42,637 bases of DNA from a virus, in IMG/VR virus record IMGVR_UViG_3300020187_000069, positions 1 through 42,637 of that record, one strand, 5' to 3'. The stretch's first letter is position 1. Every line of letters begins with the position of its first letter. Shown piece by piece: positions 28,008 through 34,603 of this stretch. The position numbers were made by a program, and so were the translations under genes. A model generated the notes under the pieces. That model saw only the letters and a list, made by a program, of their open reading frames with translations, did not search any database and was not told the DNA's origin.

Positions 28008-28039
28008 TTTCCATTAAATCCTCAATTTTTATCTAAAGA

Positions 28040-28068
28040 ATTATATCGGCTTTGGGGTAACTTGTCAA
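28040..28068 (-). promoter_or_regulatory. Consensus sigma70 promoter for the head module
   Basis: Minus-strand TTGACA (28063-28068), 17 bp, TATAAT (28040-28045), preceded by ATACCTACTCAAAAATAGTTA. It lies between the large terminase stop and the HNH gene and would drive HNH, portal and capsid. Confidence 0.88.
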
Positions 28069-28091
28069 TAACTATTTTTGAGTAGGTATCG

Positions 28092-29396
28092 CTAGAAGGA
28101 TATATTTGCAGTTTGAAATGAATATAATCCATAGCGAAGACCGTCTGCCATGTGCGAAGCCATGTTGTGCTTCGGCTTTTCCTTTAATAGATTAGGATTG
28201 GGATCCCACTGATAAGCATCTAAACACTTAAGGGACTCTTTACATTCTTGGTCAACATAAAGCTTGTCGTTGTCGATAATGCCCGATACATATCCAATTC
28301 CATCCAGTACAGACTTCTTAGCGTTAATGGTGGAGATGTCATAGTTCTGCGCGAGATCGAACCTTGTTTGCTGAGCAGCACTGTCAATATAGATATAATC
28401 AATATCCCAACGATCAATAAGTTTTTGTATCTCAAGAGCATGTTGCTCCGTGGTTCTCTCTGAATTAAAGTACTCATCAACTAAGTAAAATTTGTCCTCA
28501 TCCCAGTCATATGCAATTACACACAACGCTGTAGGATCCTTATACCCTACGTCCAGTCCTGCGAAGACGTCCATCTTCGAGGTATCCAATTGAGACAAGT
28601 CTTTTACTTGTGTCTCAAAGTTAAACTTCCATATCTGACCTTCATAAGTATTAAAGTCAGCTTCGTACTCTTGTCTAAACTCTGCTTCTGACATAGACTT
28701 ACGTGCTTCTGTTATATCTGTCTCCGACATTCGAGGGTTATCTTGATATGTTGCTCGTATGCTGCACCACTCTGGGAACTCTTCTGAAAAGCCTCTATAA
28801 AAGAACTCAGAAAACCAGTTGTTGCGACCCCGTGGCGTGGAAATAAAAAGTGCCTTAGAATTTTCCTTATCTAGTGTTGGTCTGAGCGCCACGTTGAAGG
28901 CATCTTTTCCATCAGCGAGAGCAGCTTCGTCAAAAATAATAAGATCGTAAGAACGCCCAACACAAGAATCCACTTGATTAACTGATCCCATACGGACTGT
29001 AGACCCATTCGAGATTTCAATAACTTTGTCTTTTGCATTATCTTTTGTAACCTCTAAATCAAAATGTTTAATTAGGTTTCTTTGTAGATCAAAAGAGATC
29101 TGAGACAAAGAATAGTTTGGGGACATGATAAGAATGTTAGAGCCAGGCACTAAAGACACGAGCTGTCCAATAATGTTGGCAATGTAAGTTTTGCCTTGCC
29201 TTCGGGAGACGGCGGCAGAAACAAAACGGTATTTCGGGTTGTTAATCGCATTTATAATTGCTATTTGCGAGGGCAACGGTGTGACGTTCAAAAGGCCCAA
29301 GTACGGGCCGATTGGAAGTTTTAAGAACTTTGCCTCAGATCCTAATTCAACTATTTGATCGGATATAATATCTCTCCGACTTACTTCAACTGCCAT
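28092..29396 (-). CDS. terL: Terminase large subunit
   Basis: A 434-residue packaging motor with ATPase and nuclease domains. The Walker A region is SRRQGKTY (about residue 62), Walker B is LIIFDEAAL (about 152), and the coupling motif is ISTPRGRNNW (about 186). The nuclease domain follows: FAGLDVGYKDPTALC (first Asp), YIYIDSAAQQTRFDL (second acidic) and HNMASHMADGLRYGLY near the end (third). It is separated from the small subunit gene by nine small genes. A promoter starts right after its stop. Confidence 0.95.
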   Translation of the reverse strand: MAVEVSRRDIISDQIVELGSEAKFLKLPIGPYLGLLNVTPLPSQIAIINAINNPKYRFVSAAVSRRQGKTYIANIIGQLVSLVPGSNILIMSPNYSLSQISFDLQRNLIKHFDLEVTKDNAKDKVIEISNGSTVRMGSVNQVDSCVGRSYDLIIFDEAALADGKDAFNVALRPTLDKENSKALFISTPRGRNNWFSEFFYRGFSEEFPEWCSIRATYQDNPRMSETDITEARKSMSEAEFRQEYEADFNTYEGQIWKFNFETQVKDLSQLDTSKMDVFAGLDVGYKDPTALCVIAYDWDEDKFYLVDEYFNSERTTEQHALEIQKLIDRWDIDYIYIDSAAQQTRFDLAQNYDISTINAKKSVLDGIGYVSGIIDNDKLYVDQECKESLKCLDAYQWDPNPNLLKEKPKHNMASHMADGLRYGLYSFQTANISF

Positions 29397-29397
29397 A

Positions 29398-29559
29398 TTA
29401 ATCTTCTTTTTTCAGTAGTGTCCAGATTCCATAGCCTAAACCAATCCAGGCCATCATTTTTGCTAAACCACCGAACAGTATTACTGATCCGCAGATTCCA
29501 ATAAGCATAGCACCATCCCATGATGTACGCTCTCCTACAAGTCTTTTAACTAAGTTCAT
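29398..29559 (-). CDS. 53-aa membrane protein
   Basis: A 53-residue peptide: basic N-terminus (MNLVKRLVGERTSW), then two hydrophobic stretches (AMLIGICGSVILFGGLA and AWIGLGYGIWTLL) and a KKED end, so one or two membrane helices. Its ATG overlaps the upstream stop (ATGA) and its stop is one base from the terL start. Similar small proteins accompany terL in many marine phages (recalled). Possibly holin-related; function unknown. Confidence 0.75.
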   Translation of the reverse strand: MNLVKRLVGERTSWDGAMLIGICGSVILFGGLAKMMAWIGLGYGIWTLLKKED

Positions 29560-30131
29560 ACGTGAGTACCTCTCTTTTTATGGCCATTCCAAGCCACAAA
29601 GCCTGCCGCTGCTAATGCCCAGTAAGCAAGATAATTTAAAAACTTAAATCCATTTACTTCAATACAAATGTCACGAAATAGTTTGTCTGCTTGACTTTGG
29701 TTCATTCGAGTTGTATTTGTTCCATCTTTCTTCTTCAGACAAGCAAACTTATAAACATAATCGTGAACAAGACCGCCCATTAGGAGTACTCCGGTAGGAG
29801 ATAACCACATTGCTAAAAACTTTGGTACTGATGCACCATCAAATTCAAAACCTTTAGGAACTACGTACTCTTCACCACCGAGTTTAAAATGAAAGTCATC
29901 ACAGATTTCCCATTGACGAACACCCATTAACCAATGCCAAATTCCTTTAAAAAAGCCTTTATCTTTTGTTGAGATAGGCAAAGGTTTCATATGAGGCATT
30001 TCATCATATTCAAAGCCTACACGGTAATCACCTTGGCCATCAAATTTAGTAAAAATAAAACCTACTATTACTAGTACTCCAAATACTGTCCACTGCCAAA
30101 AAGTCATCGCTAAATCAAGTAACATTTCCAT
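29556..30131 (-). CDS. DUF1353-like membrane protein
   Basis: A 191-residue protein with an N-terminal membrane helix (residues 8-28, FWQWTVFGVLVIVGFIFTKF). The soluble region contains YVVPKGFEFDGASVPKFL and GLVHDYVYK, the hallmark of DUF1353, a phage family often found near lysis or packaging genes. A second hydrophobic segment (LNYLAYWALAAAGFVAW) lies near the end. The conserved Asp, His and Asp suggest a metal or catalytic site, but no activity is proved. It directly follows the EF-hand holin-like gene. Confidence 0.8.
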   Translation of the reverse strand: MEMLLDLAMTFWQWTVFGVLVIVGFIFTKFDGQGDYRVGFEYDEMPHMKPLPISTKDKGFFKGIWHWLMGVRQWEICDDFHFKLGGEEYVVPKGFEFDGASVPKFLAMWLSPTGVLLMGGLVHDYVYKFACLKKKDGTNTTRMNQSQADKLFRDICIEVNGFKFLNYLAYWALAAAGFVAWNGHKKRGTHV

Positions 30132-30452
30132 CTATTTCTTTCCTCCTACTGCATCTGCGGCGAAAAAGGCCGACACTAGTACTGCGATTGAGGCAAAGTA
30201 AGTTGGAGCTATGTCTGCAATTAAGTTTGCCGCGGAATCTAACCCAAATAAAGAAGTTAGAAAAATACCGAAAGGGTACAATAAAAGACCTACTAAAGAA
30301 AACCAAGCCATCTTGCGAATAGCATCTCGCTGAGCATCTTTATCTTCTAGTTCTTTTCGTTTAAACTCTAGATACATCTCTTTTTCAGTTTCGGATACTT
30401 GTCCGTCACCGTTTGTGTCTGCGGGATGAAACCCTGTTTTTTCGTCTACCAT
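30132..30452 (-). CDS. EF-hand, two-helix membrane protein (holin-like)
   Basis: A 106-residue protein. Residues 12-23 (DTNGDGQVSETE) form a complete EF-hand calcium loop with Asp/Asn/Asp/Gln and Glu at position 12. An acidic-basic helix (EKEMYLEFKRKELEDKDAQR) follows, then two membrane helices at about 47-70 and 80-100. Small two-helix proteins near lysis genes are often holins; a calcium site in one would be unusual. The holin role is inferred. Confidence 0.72.
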   Translation of the reverse strand: MVDEKTGFHPADTNGDGQVSETEKEMYLEFKRKELEDKDAQRDAIRKMAWFSLVGLLLYPFGIFLTSLFGLDSAANLIADIAPTYFASIAVLVSAFFAADAVGGKK

Positions 30453-30751
30453 TTAACTTTGTCCGCCCAATATGCTGCGGACATCTTGCCCTTAGCGATA
30501 TTCTTGGCGTGTCGTGCTTTAAAAGACGCCCTCTTTTTTCTCATTGCTGTAGACTCACCAGCCTTCGGCTTCCCTGCCGTTTTAGCTCCCTGCTGGCCGA
30601 AACGAATTGTTTTTATCTTACTGCCAACCTTAGCTACTACGATGTGCGACTTCTTTGCATGACCGGGCGTACGTTTAGGTTTATTAAACCCCGCAACGCC
30701 TGCTCTCTTTAATCGAGAGTCTTTTTTCTTTGCTTTTCTTTTTGCTGGCAT
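30446..30751 (-). CDS. Lysine-rich small protein (DUF6321-like)
   Basis: A 101-residue, very basic protein: MPAKRKAKKKDSRLKRAGV, then GFNKPKRTPGHAKKSHIVVA, IKTIRFGQQGAKTAGKPKAG, and a C-terminal KGKMSAAYWADKVKW. From memory this matches a family called DUF6321, shared by phages and large algal viruses. Likely nucleic-acid binding. It overlaps the next gene by 7 bp and lies 3 bp after the previous lysine-rich gene. Confidence 0.83.
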   Translation of the reverse strand: MPAKRKAKKKDSRLKRAGVAGFNKPKRTPGHAKKSHIVVAKVGSKIKTIRFGQQGAKTAGKPKAGESTAMRKKRASFKARHAKNIAKGKMSAAYWADKVKW

Positions 30752-30754
30752 AGT

Positions 30755-31027
30755 TTATCTCTTCCTTCGCTTCATAGAAGCCTTGCGCTTCTTCTTAACG
30801 AAAGTCTTAACCATAGTAGGTTTGCCTCCAGGATTGCCTGCTTTTCTTTTTCTACTTATTGCAGACTTCTTTTGAGCTGCGGACATACGAGCTGCTTTAG
30901 CTTTTGGAACACACTTAGGGTACTTACTACTTTTTGCTTTACTTCTCCCGCACTTGGCGTAACCACCTCCTTTCTTAGGACGAGAGATATCTACCCAGTC
31001 TTCTTTAAACCATTTAGTGAGACTCAC
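30755..31027 (-). CDS. Lysine-rich small protein (DUF5872-like)
   Basis: A 90-residue basic protein opening MSLTKWFKEDWVDISRPKKG, then a Cys pair in YAKCGRSKAKSSKYPKC and RMSAAQKKSAISRKRKAG, with a KKKRKASMKRRKR tail. It resembles the DUF5872 family (recalled). The Cys pair could bind a metal. It overlaps the protease-like gene by 4 bp. Role unknown; DNA binding is plausible. Confidence 0.83.
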   Translation of the reverse strand: MSLTKWFKEDWVDISRPKKGGGYAKCGRSKAKSSKYPKCVPKAKAARMSAAQKKSAISRKRKAGNPGGKPTMVKTFVKKKRKASMKRRKR

Positions 31028-31470
31028 TTAAACAGTCTCACTACTTTGCTGATTAACATCTTAAGGGCAGTCATATATGCCCAACCATGTCCAAACCACC
31101 AATGAAACTGATGATTCTTTTCAATAGCACTTTTAGAACCGAACGTACGAGTCCAATTATCTACATAGTCTCCTTTATACCGAAGTACTGCATGAGAGAT
31201 TTTTCTTTTACTAGGTCCTACTAGACAAATTCCTGCTTGATGAGTGAGAAGCATCCACCACATTTTTAGGTGGCTTTCTCCACATAATCGGTAAAGAATA
31301 GATAGTGAATAGTCTTCGCAGTCTCCTACAAACTTACCATTACTATCTTCTGAATAAATTACCTTCCATGCATCAGCCATTCCATATTGAGTACTGTCGA
31401 GTCGATATTCCCATTTTGCAGTAAAGTCTGAGACTATTTTGTCTCGACGAGCTACTTCTTTCTTATTCAC
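31024..31470 (-). CDS. Transglutaminase-like cysteine peptidase
   Basis: A 148-residue protein with the pattern of bacterial transglutaminase-like cysteine peptidases: catalytic Cys in FVGDCEDYSLSILYRL (about residue 50), His in KISHAVLRYKGDYVDNW (about 92) with Asp of VDN as the third residue. The family is linked to processing of surface adhesins (LapG) in bacteria, but this is a minimal version without a signal peptide. Whether it acts on virion proteins or on the host is not known. It overlaps both neighbours by 4 bp. Confidence 0.72.
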   Translation of the reverse strand: MNKKEVARRDKIVSDFTAKWEYRLDSTQYGMADAWKVIYSEDSNGKFVGDCEDYSLSILYRLCGESHLKMWWMLLTHQAGICLVGPSKRKISHAVLRYKGDYVDNWTRTFGSKSAIEKNHQFHWWFGHGWAYMTALKMLISKVVRLFK

Positions 31471-31655
31471 TTCTTGACTCCCATACGGTACTTACCGCCC
31501 CTGCGTTTGTATTCTTTTACTAAAAACGCGTTTGCATATGCAGAAGGATAGACTTTAAACTTTCTTTTTACTTGGGCCTTTACTGCTGAGTACAGGCGCT
31601 TGTTCGTCGGTACTGGTTTTTTCTTTGCTACTTTCCTCCTCTTCCTTGCTGCCAT
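31467..31655 (-). CDS. Small basic protein with KVYPSAYAN motif
   Basis: A 62-residue protein: Lys/Arg-rich N-terminus (MAARKRRKVAKKK), then a conserved-looking core, VKRKFKVYPSAYANAFLVK, ending in KEYKRRGGKYRMGVKK. This core is widespread in marine phage proteins. Overlaps the upstream gene by 101 bp in another frame; both frames look genuine because this one carries the typical family core and the other keeps a normal acidic tail. Probably DNA or RNA binding. Confidence 0.72.
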   Translation of the reverse strand: MAARKRRKVAKKKPVPTNKRLYSAVKAQVKRKFKVYPSAYANAFLVKEYKRRGGKYRMGVKK

Positions 31656-31797
31656 CTAAGATCTCTTCTACTGGAGGTACCCAGCCTGCGGCTATCTTAG
31701 CCTCTTCTTCTGTTGCAAATTTATGGAGCTTTCTTATGCCTTGATCTTCGTGGATTTCAAGAAAGCACCATTTGCCTCGCTTTTCAAAAATTTCCAT
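31555..31797 (-). CDS. Small acidic-tailed protein
   Basis: An 80-residue protein. Residues 1-45 look folded (MEIFEKRGKWCFLEIHED, ATEEEAKIAAGW), resembling small phage proteins with a WCF.E and EEEAK pattern. Residues 46-80 are Glu/Ser/Lys low complexity (SKEEEESSKEKTSTDEQ). It begins one base after the 29-aa gene stop. Function not recognised. Confidence 0.65.
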   Translation of the reverse strand: MEIFEKRGKWCFLEIHEDQGIRKLHKFATEEEAKIAAGWVPPVEEILDGSKEEEESSKEKTSTDEQAPVLSSKGPSKKKV

Positions 31798-31798
31798 A

Positions 31799-31888
31799 CT
31801 ATCTACCTCGCTTCTTCTTGCCCTTACCTTTTCCTTTCTTAGCTGGACGACCGCGTTTCTTACCGTAAGTTCCTTTTCCTGCTGGCAT
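31799..31888 (-). CDS. 29-aa highly basic micro-protein
   Basis: An open frame of 29 codons, more than half Lys, Arg or Gly: MPAGKGTYGKKRGRP, then AKKGKGKGKKKRGR. It has an AGGAGA ribosome binding site eight bases upstream and lies snugly between two genes (8-base gap from the previous stop, one base before the next start). Short MPAGKGTYG... proteins recur beside terminases in marine phages (recalled). Likely nucleic-acid binding. Confidence 0.75.
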   Translation of the reverse strand: MPAGKGTYGKKRGRPAKKGKGKGKKKRGR

Positions 31889-31897
31889 AATGTTCTC

Positions 31898-32134
31898 CTA
31901 CATCTTAGTGGCTAGAGTTACTAGCACACCGGCTAGGAACAAAATAACTGTTCCACCAATTCCCATCATACGGGATTCAATTCGTGTAAGTCCTTTTTCA
32001 ACATCTTCTAAACGCTGAAAACACGTTTTCCAACGCTCTTCGCATTGTACTTCGTGCATTGCTTGTTTCTTTTCCAGTTCGTCAACCTGATCGGCTGTTT
32101 TTAAGAACCTTTCAATATTTTCAGTCTGTGCCAT
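31898..32134 (-). CDS. Coiled-coil protein with C-terminal membrane helix (XhlA-like)
   Basis: A 78-residue protein: heptad coil over residues 10-52 (EKKQAMHEVQCEERW, FQRLEDVEKGLTRIESRM) then a single membrane helix (GIGGTVILFLAGVLVTLATKM). This layout matches XhlA/haemolysin-type phage proteins that work with holins. It overlaps the small terminase gene by 14 bp. A lysis accessory role is inferred. Confidence 0.7.
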   Translation of the reverse strand: MAQTENIERFLKTADQVDELEKKQAMHEVQCEERWKTCFQRLEDVEKGLTRIESRMMGIGGTVILFLAGVLVTLATKM

Positions 32135-32582
32135 TGAGTAGTTTATCCATCAGCTTACCATAGTTACCTTGACCAAAGGGCACGGATTCATTAATCTGCA
32201 CATTAGTCTGGTTTTTGATATTGCTGCTTTCGGCTTTGGCAAGATCCGTTTGAGCTTTAATCTCATCGATACGCATTTTGTGAGCCATTTGTAGTAAATC
32301 TGCTAAGTCTTTACTAGAGTAGACACCAGACTCCTGGGCTTCTTCTAGTTTGGACGCTATCATTTCATCCAACAAGGAACCGATGTTATTCTTATTACGG
32401 TAGCCCATGTCTAAGTACACAGTATCGATATACTTTTTTACTTCTCGTTTATTAAGGACTTCAACTACCTGTTGTTCAGGTACCTGCAGGTATTCACACA
32501 CGCCGCGAATATTGCCGTATTGCAGATAACTATTCGCTATCTCCAGTCCCTCAGGAGAAATTGTGGTTAATTCTTTTGCCAT
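32121..32582 (-). CDS. terS: Terminase small subunit
   Basis: A 153-residue protein with an N-terminal helix-turn-helix-like part (SPEGLEIANSYLQYGNIRGV, CEYLQVPEQQVVEVLNKREV) that should bind the packaging site, an oligomerisation helix (SLLDEMIASKLEEAQESG) and a C-terminal tail (VPFGQGNYGKLMDKLLNG) of the kind that contacts the large subunit. The ATG lies only seven bases after the -10 of a consensus promoter and has no Shine-Dalgarno, so the mRNA appears leaderless. Confidence 0.85.
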   Translation of the reverse strand: MAKELTTISPEGLEIANSYLQYGNIRGVCEYLQVPEQQVVEVLNKREVKKYIDTVYLDMGYRNKNNIGSLLDEMIASKLEEAQESGVYSSKDLADLLQMAHKMRIDEIKAQTDLAKAESSNIKNQTNVQINESVPFGQGNYGKLMDKLLNGTD

Positions 32583-32589
32583 GGTTCAA

Positions 32590-32618
32590 ATTATACTCAG
32601 TTAGGGTTGTTTTGTCAA
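32590..32618 (-). promoter_or_regulatory. Consensus sigma70 promoter for terS (leaderless)
   Basis: Minus-strand TTGACA (32613-32618), 17 bp, TATAAT (32590-32595), with AATACCTAAGAAAAAAACTTC upstream, split by the A run. The predicted start is at or next to the terS ATG at 32582. Confidence 0.88.
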
Positions 32619-32643
32619 GAAGTTTTTTTCTTAGGTATTCGAT

Positions 32644-32745
32644 TTACAGGAAAAAAACAAGTCCTATAATAAAGCCGATATTTAAACCAAGAGAACATAC
32701 AAAGACAAAGTCTCGGGAAAAGCTTCTTTTGCGGTAAACTTCCAT
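32644..32745 (-). CDS. 33-aa single-helix membrane peptide
   Basis: A 33-residue peptide beginning MEVYRKRSFSRDFVF and followed by a hydrophobic helix (VCSLGLNIGFIIGLVFFL). Its ATG shares the last base of the preceding stop (TAATG), a classical translational coupling. N-terminal positive charges suggest the C-terminus crosses to the periplasm. Function unknown; a lysis regulator or exclusion peptide would fit the size. Confidence 0.65.
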   Translation of the reverse strand: MEVYRKRSFSRDFVFVCSLGLNIGFIIGLVFFL

Positions 32746-33203
32746 TAATCTGCTAAAGGATTATCGAGCGCTCTTTGTAATTTTTTAGTTAGTCTATCTT
32801 CTAGTTCTTTCATCTCTCGAGAAGTATCAGAACTAAGTGCGTCTCTTTTGTTTTCAAAGCGTTCGCTTGCACTATCTATCATTTCACGTACTTTCTCTTC
32901 TGAAGCACGTACTTTATCTTCTGCTCTATCTGCCTGTTTCTCGATTCGGAGTATGTCGTCTCGTAGACCTGACTTAATATCTCGAGTGTACTCGATTGCA
33001 TCATCGAGCTTTGTTTCCATAACAGCATTACGTGCTGCAATTGCATCTACATCAATATTCTGAACAATCTCTTTCATGTCCATGTAATCTTTATAAAATT
33101 CAAAGGTTGCCCAAGATGCGCCGCCAAGCGTAGAAAGAGCTGTAAGTATTACAGCCATCTTGCCGCCTTTAAAAGTCATTCCTGCAAATTCAAACTCCGC
33201 CAT
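32745..33203 (-). CDS. Membrane-anchored coiled-coil protein
   Basis: A 152-residue protein with an N-terminal hydrophobic segment (KMAVILTALSTLGGASWATFEF, residues 15-36) and a long charged coiled coil (residues 60-145: RIEKQADRAEDKVRASEEKV, MKELEDRLTKKL). The N-in, coil-out layout is that of i-spanin-like or phage envelope-associated proteins. It ends the secreted-protein operon. The spanin reading is an inference. Confidence 0.72.
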   Translation of the reverse strand: MAEFEFAGMTFKGGKMAVILTALSTLGGASWATFEFYKDYMDMKEIVQNIDVDAIAARNAVMETKLDDAIEYTRDIKSGLRDDILRIEKQADRAEDKVRASEEKVREMIDSASERFENKRDALSSDTSREMKELEDRLTKKLQRALDNPLAD

Positions 33204-33207
33204 TTAA

Positions 33208-33681
33208 TCATTTTCCTTCTCCCGTAGCTAGAATGCTTTCTGCTATAGGGGGCTGTGGTGCAGGCATATCGTCAACAAACTGCAAGTTTCTTAGATTTGC
33301 AATTTCCTGCTTTAACCTGAATACCTCCATTCTTTTCTTTTCGAGCTCTAATTGATACAGAGTATTACAATTAAGTCTCTCTTTCGGAGCTCCTATTGGT
33401 ATATTAATACGAGCATACACACCTACATCATTTGTTCTTACTTGAGGCATTGTCTGATCTACTCTATAAGGGCTATCATATCCATTATCTATAAAACCTA
33501 CAACCCCAAATTCTACATTCGTAGAGGAGCCGATAGCATTCTGGCACTCTAATTGACCAGATCTTATCCTATCGGATGCATAACTTTGGGGAGAAGCTGG
33601 CAAGTTCAAATTAAGAGAACTTGAATCGCTCCAAGCTGTTGAACATAGGAACAACAGTACTATAATTATTAAAAACTTCAC
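33208..33681 (-). CDS. Secreted protein with coiled-coil tail
   Basis: A 157-residue protein with a clear Sec signal peptide (MKFLIIIVLLFLCSTAWS, cleavage after AWS). The mature part has two Cys (LECQN and LNCNT), beta-like stretches (VGVYARINIPIG) resembling outer membrane strands, and a helix (YQLELEKKRMEVFRLKQEI). It shares the Cys...GxxxG...CxxL layout with the 185-aa protein upstream. Function not recognised. Confidence 0.72.
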   Translation of the reverse strand: MKFLIIIVLLFLCSTAWSDSSSLNLNLPASPQSYASDRIRSGQLECQNAIGSSTNVEFGVVGFIDNGYDSPYRVDQTMPQVRTNDVGVYARINIPIGAPKERLNCNTLYQLELEKKRMEVFRLKQEIANLRNLQFVDDMPAPQPPIAESILATGEGK

Positions 33682-33687
33682 AATGTC

Positions 33688-34059
33688 TCACTTTAATTTT
33701 GAACATATTCGAGAAGATACTATAGAAGGTTCCTTCACAGTTAGTAGTATCTTCGATTTAGAACAAATATATTTAGCTTTATCAACTTCCTTGCTACTAA
33801 TATATATTGTTATATATTTTCTTTCTTGGTAATCCATAGGGACTACTTTACTTTCGGCTGCGAAACGTACGGATTTCCAATCTTTATCAAATACGCTTAG
33901 TCCGTAGTATCGTATATCTTCTCTAGTATTGAAAAGAACCATCTCTGCTTTGAACACTCCTACCATGTGTGACATCTCCAACTTCGGATAAGTAGGAGTA
34001 AACTGGTGAGCATTTGCATACCCACCTGCTAAGAGTAAAAACAGTAAGATAAATCTCAT
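33688..34059 (-). CDS. Secreted Ig-like protein, pilus chaperone-like
   Basis: A 123-residue protein with a signal peptide (MRFILLFLLLAGGYANA). The mature part (EMVLFNTREDIRYYGLSVF; ESKVVPMDYQERKYITIYIS) is reminiscent of the first Ig domain of periplasmic pilus chaperones, with the pattern VVP...(R)KYI.IYI. Two Cys occur near the C-terminus. It lacks the second chaperone domain. It sits directly after the pilin-like gene (one-base overlap), which supports a subunit-chaperone pair. Assignment is tentative. Confidence 0.5.
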   Translation of the reverse strand: MRFILLFLLLAGGYANAHQFTPTYPKLEMSHMVGVFKAEMVLFNTREDIRYYGLSVFDKDWKSVRFAAESKVVPMDYQERKYITIYISSKEVDKAKYICSKSKILLTVKEPSIVSSRICSKLK

Positions 34060-34565
34060 TATTTAGCAATACACTCCGCTACAATAAGTGCGGTATAATT
34101 ACCAGAAGGAAATGCTTTTCCATATCCATATTCTGCTTCAGATGTTACATTAAACCAAACACTACCGGCTTTTACTAGGTCAAACTCTGTGGTGTGTCCA
34201 TTATTATAAATAACTTTATCTGTGTTAAATACAGACATTTCTGAATCAGACATTTGACCTGCAACAGTTGTGCTAGTCCAGTCTACACTATCCGACAAAG
34301 TAGGAGAGTTTGAAAAGTCCGTCGGAGTTGTGATTACAGCTTTGTACTTAGAAGCAGTAACAATATCGTAACGAACAATAGGCATTACACCTCCATCCGC
34401 TGATTTAGTACTTAGCTTATCTACTGTGGGGTTACCAAACATACCAGCAGTATCAGATTGAATTACACACTTAGATTCGATAAATCCATTAATCGGAATG
34501 CTTGCACCTGCTACACTTGCAGTGGCTGCTAATGCAGGAATTAATAATAGTTTTTTCATTTTCAT
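34059..34565 (-). CDS. Secreted pilin/spore-coat-U-like protein
   Basis: A 168-residue protein with a signal peptide (MKMKKLLLIPALAATASVAG). The mature part has a Cys early (ESKCVIQ) and one at the end (VAECIAK), Thr/Ser-rich beta strands, and a terminal strand PSGNYTALIVAEC, which resembles the donor-strand fold of Csu/SCPU-type pilins. It is coupled to a chaperone-like gene. No usher is visible in this window. The role is inferred. Confidence 0.55.
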   Translation of the reverse strand: MKMKKLLLIPALAATASVAGASIPINGFIESKCVIQSDTAGMFGNPTVDKLSTKSADGGVMPIVRYDIVTASKYKAVITTPTDFSNSPTLSDSVDWTSTTVAGQMSDSEMSVFNTDKVIYNNGHTTEFDLVKAGSVWFNVTSEAEYGYGKAFPSGNYTALIVAECIAK

Positions 34566-34603
34566 AAGTTTTAGGTTCCTAGTGCCTATGCACCCTTCGA
34601 TAA

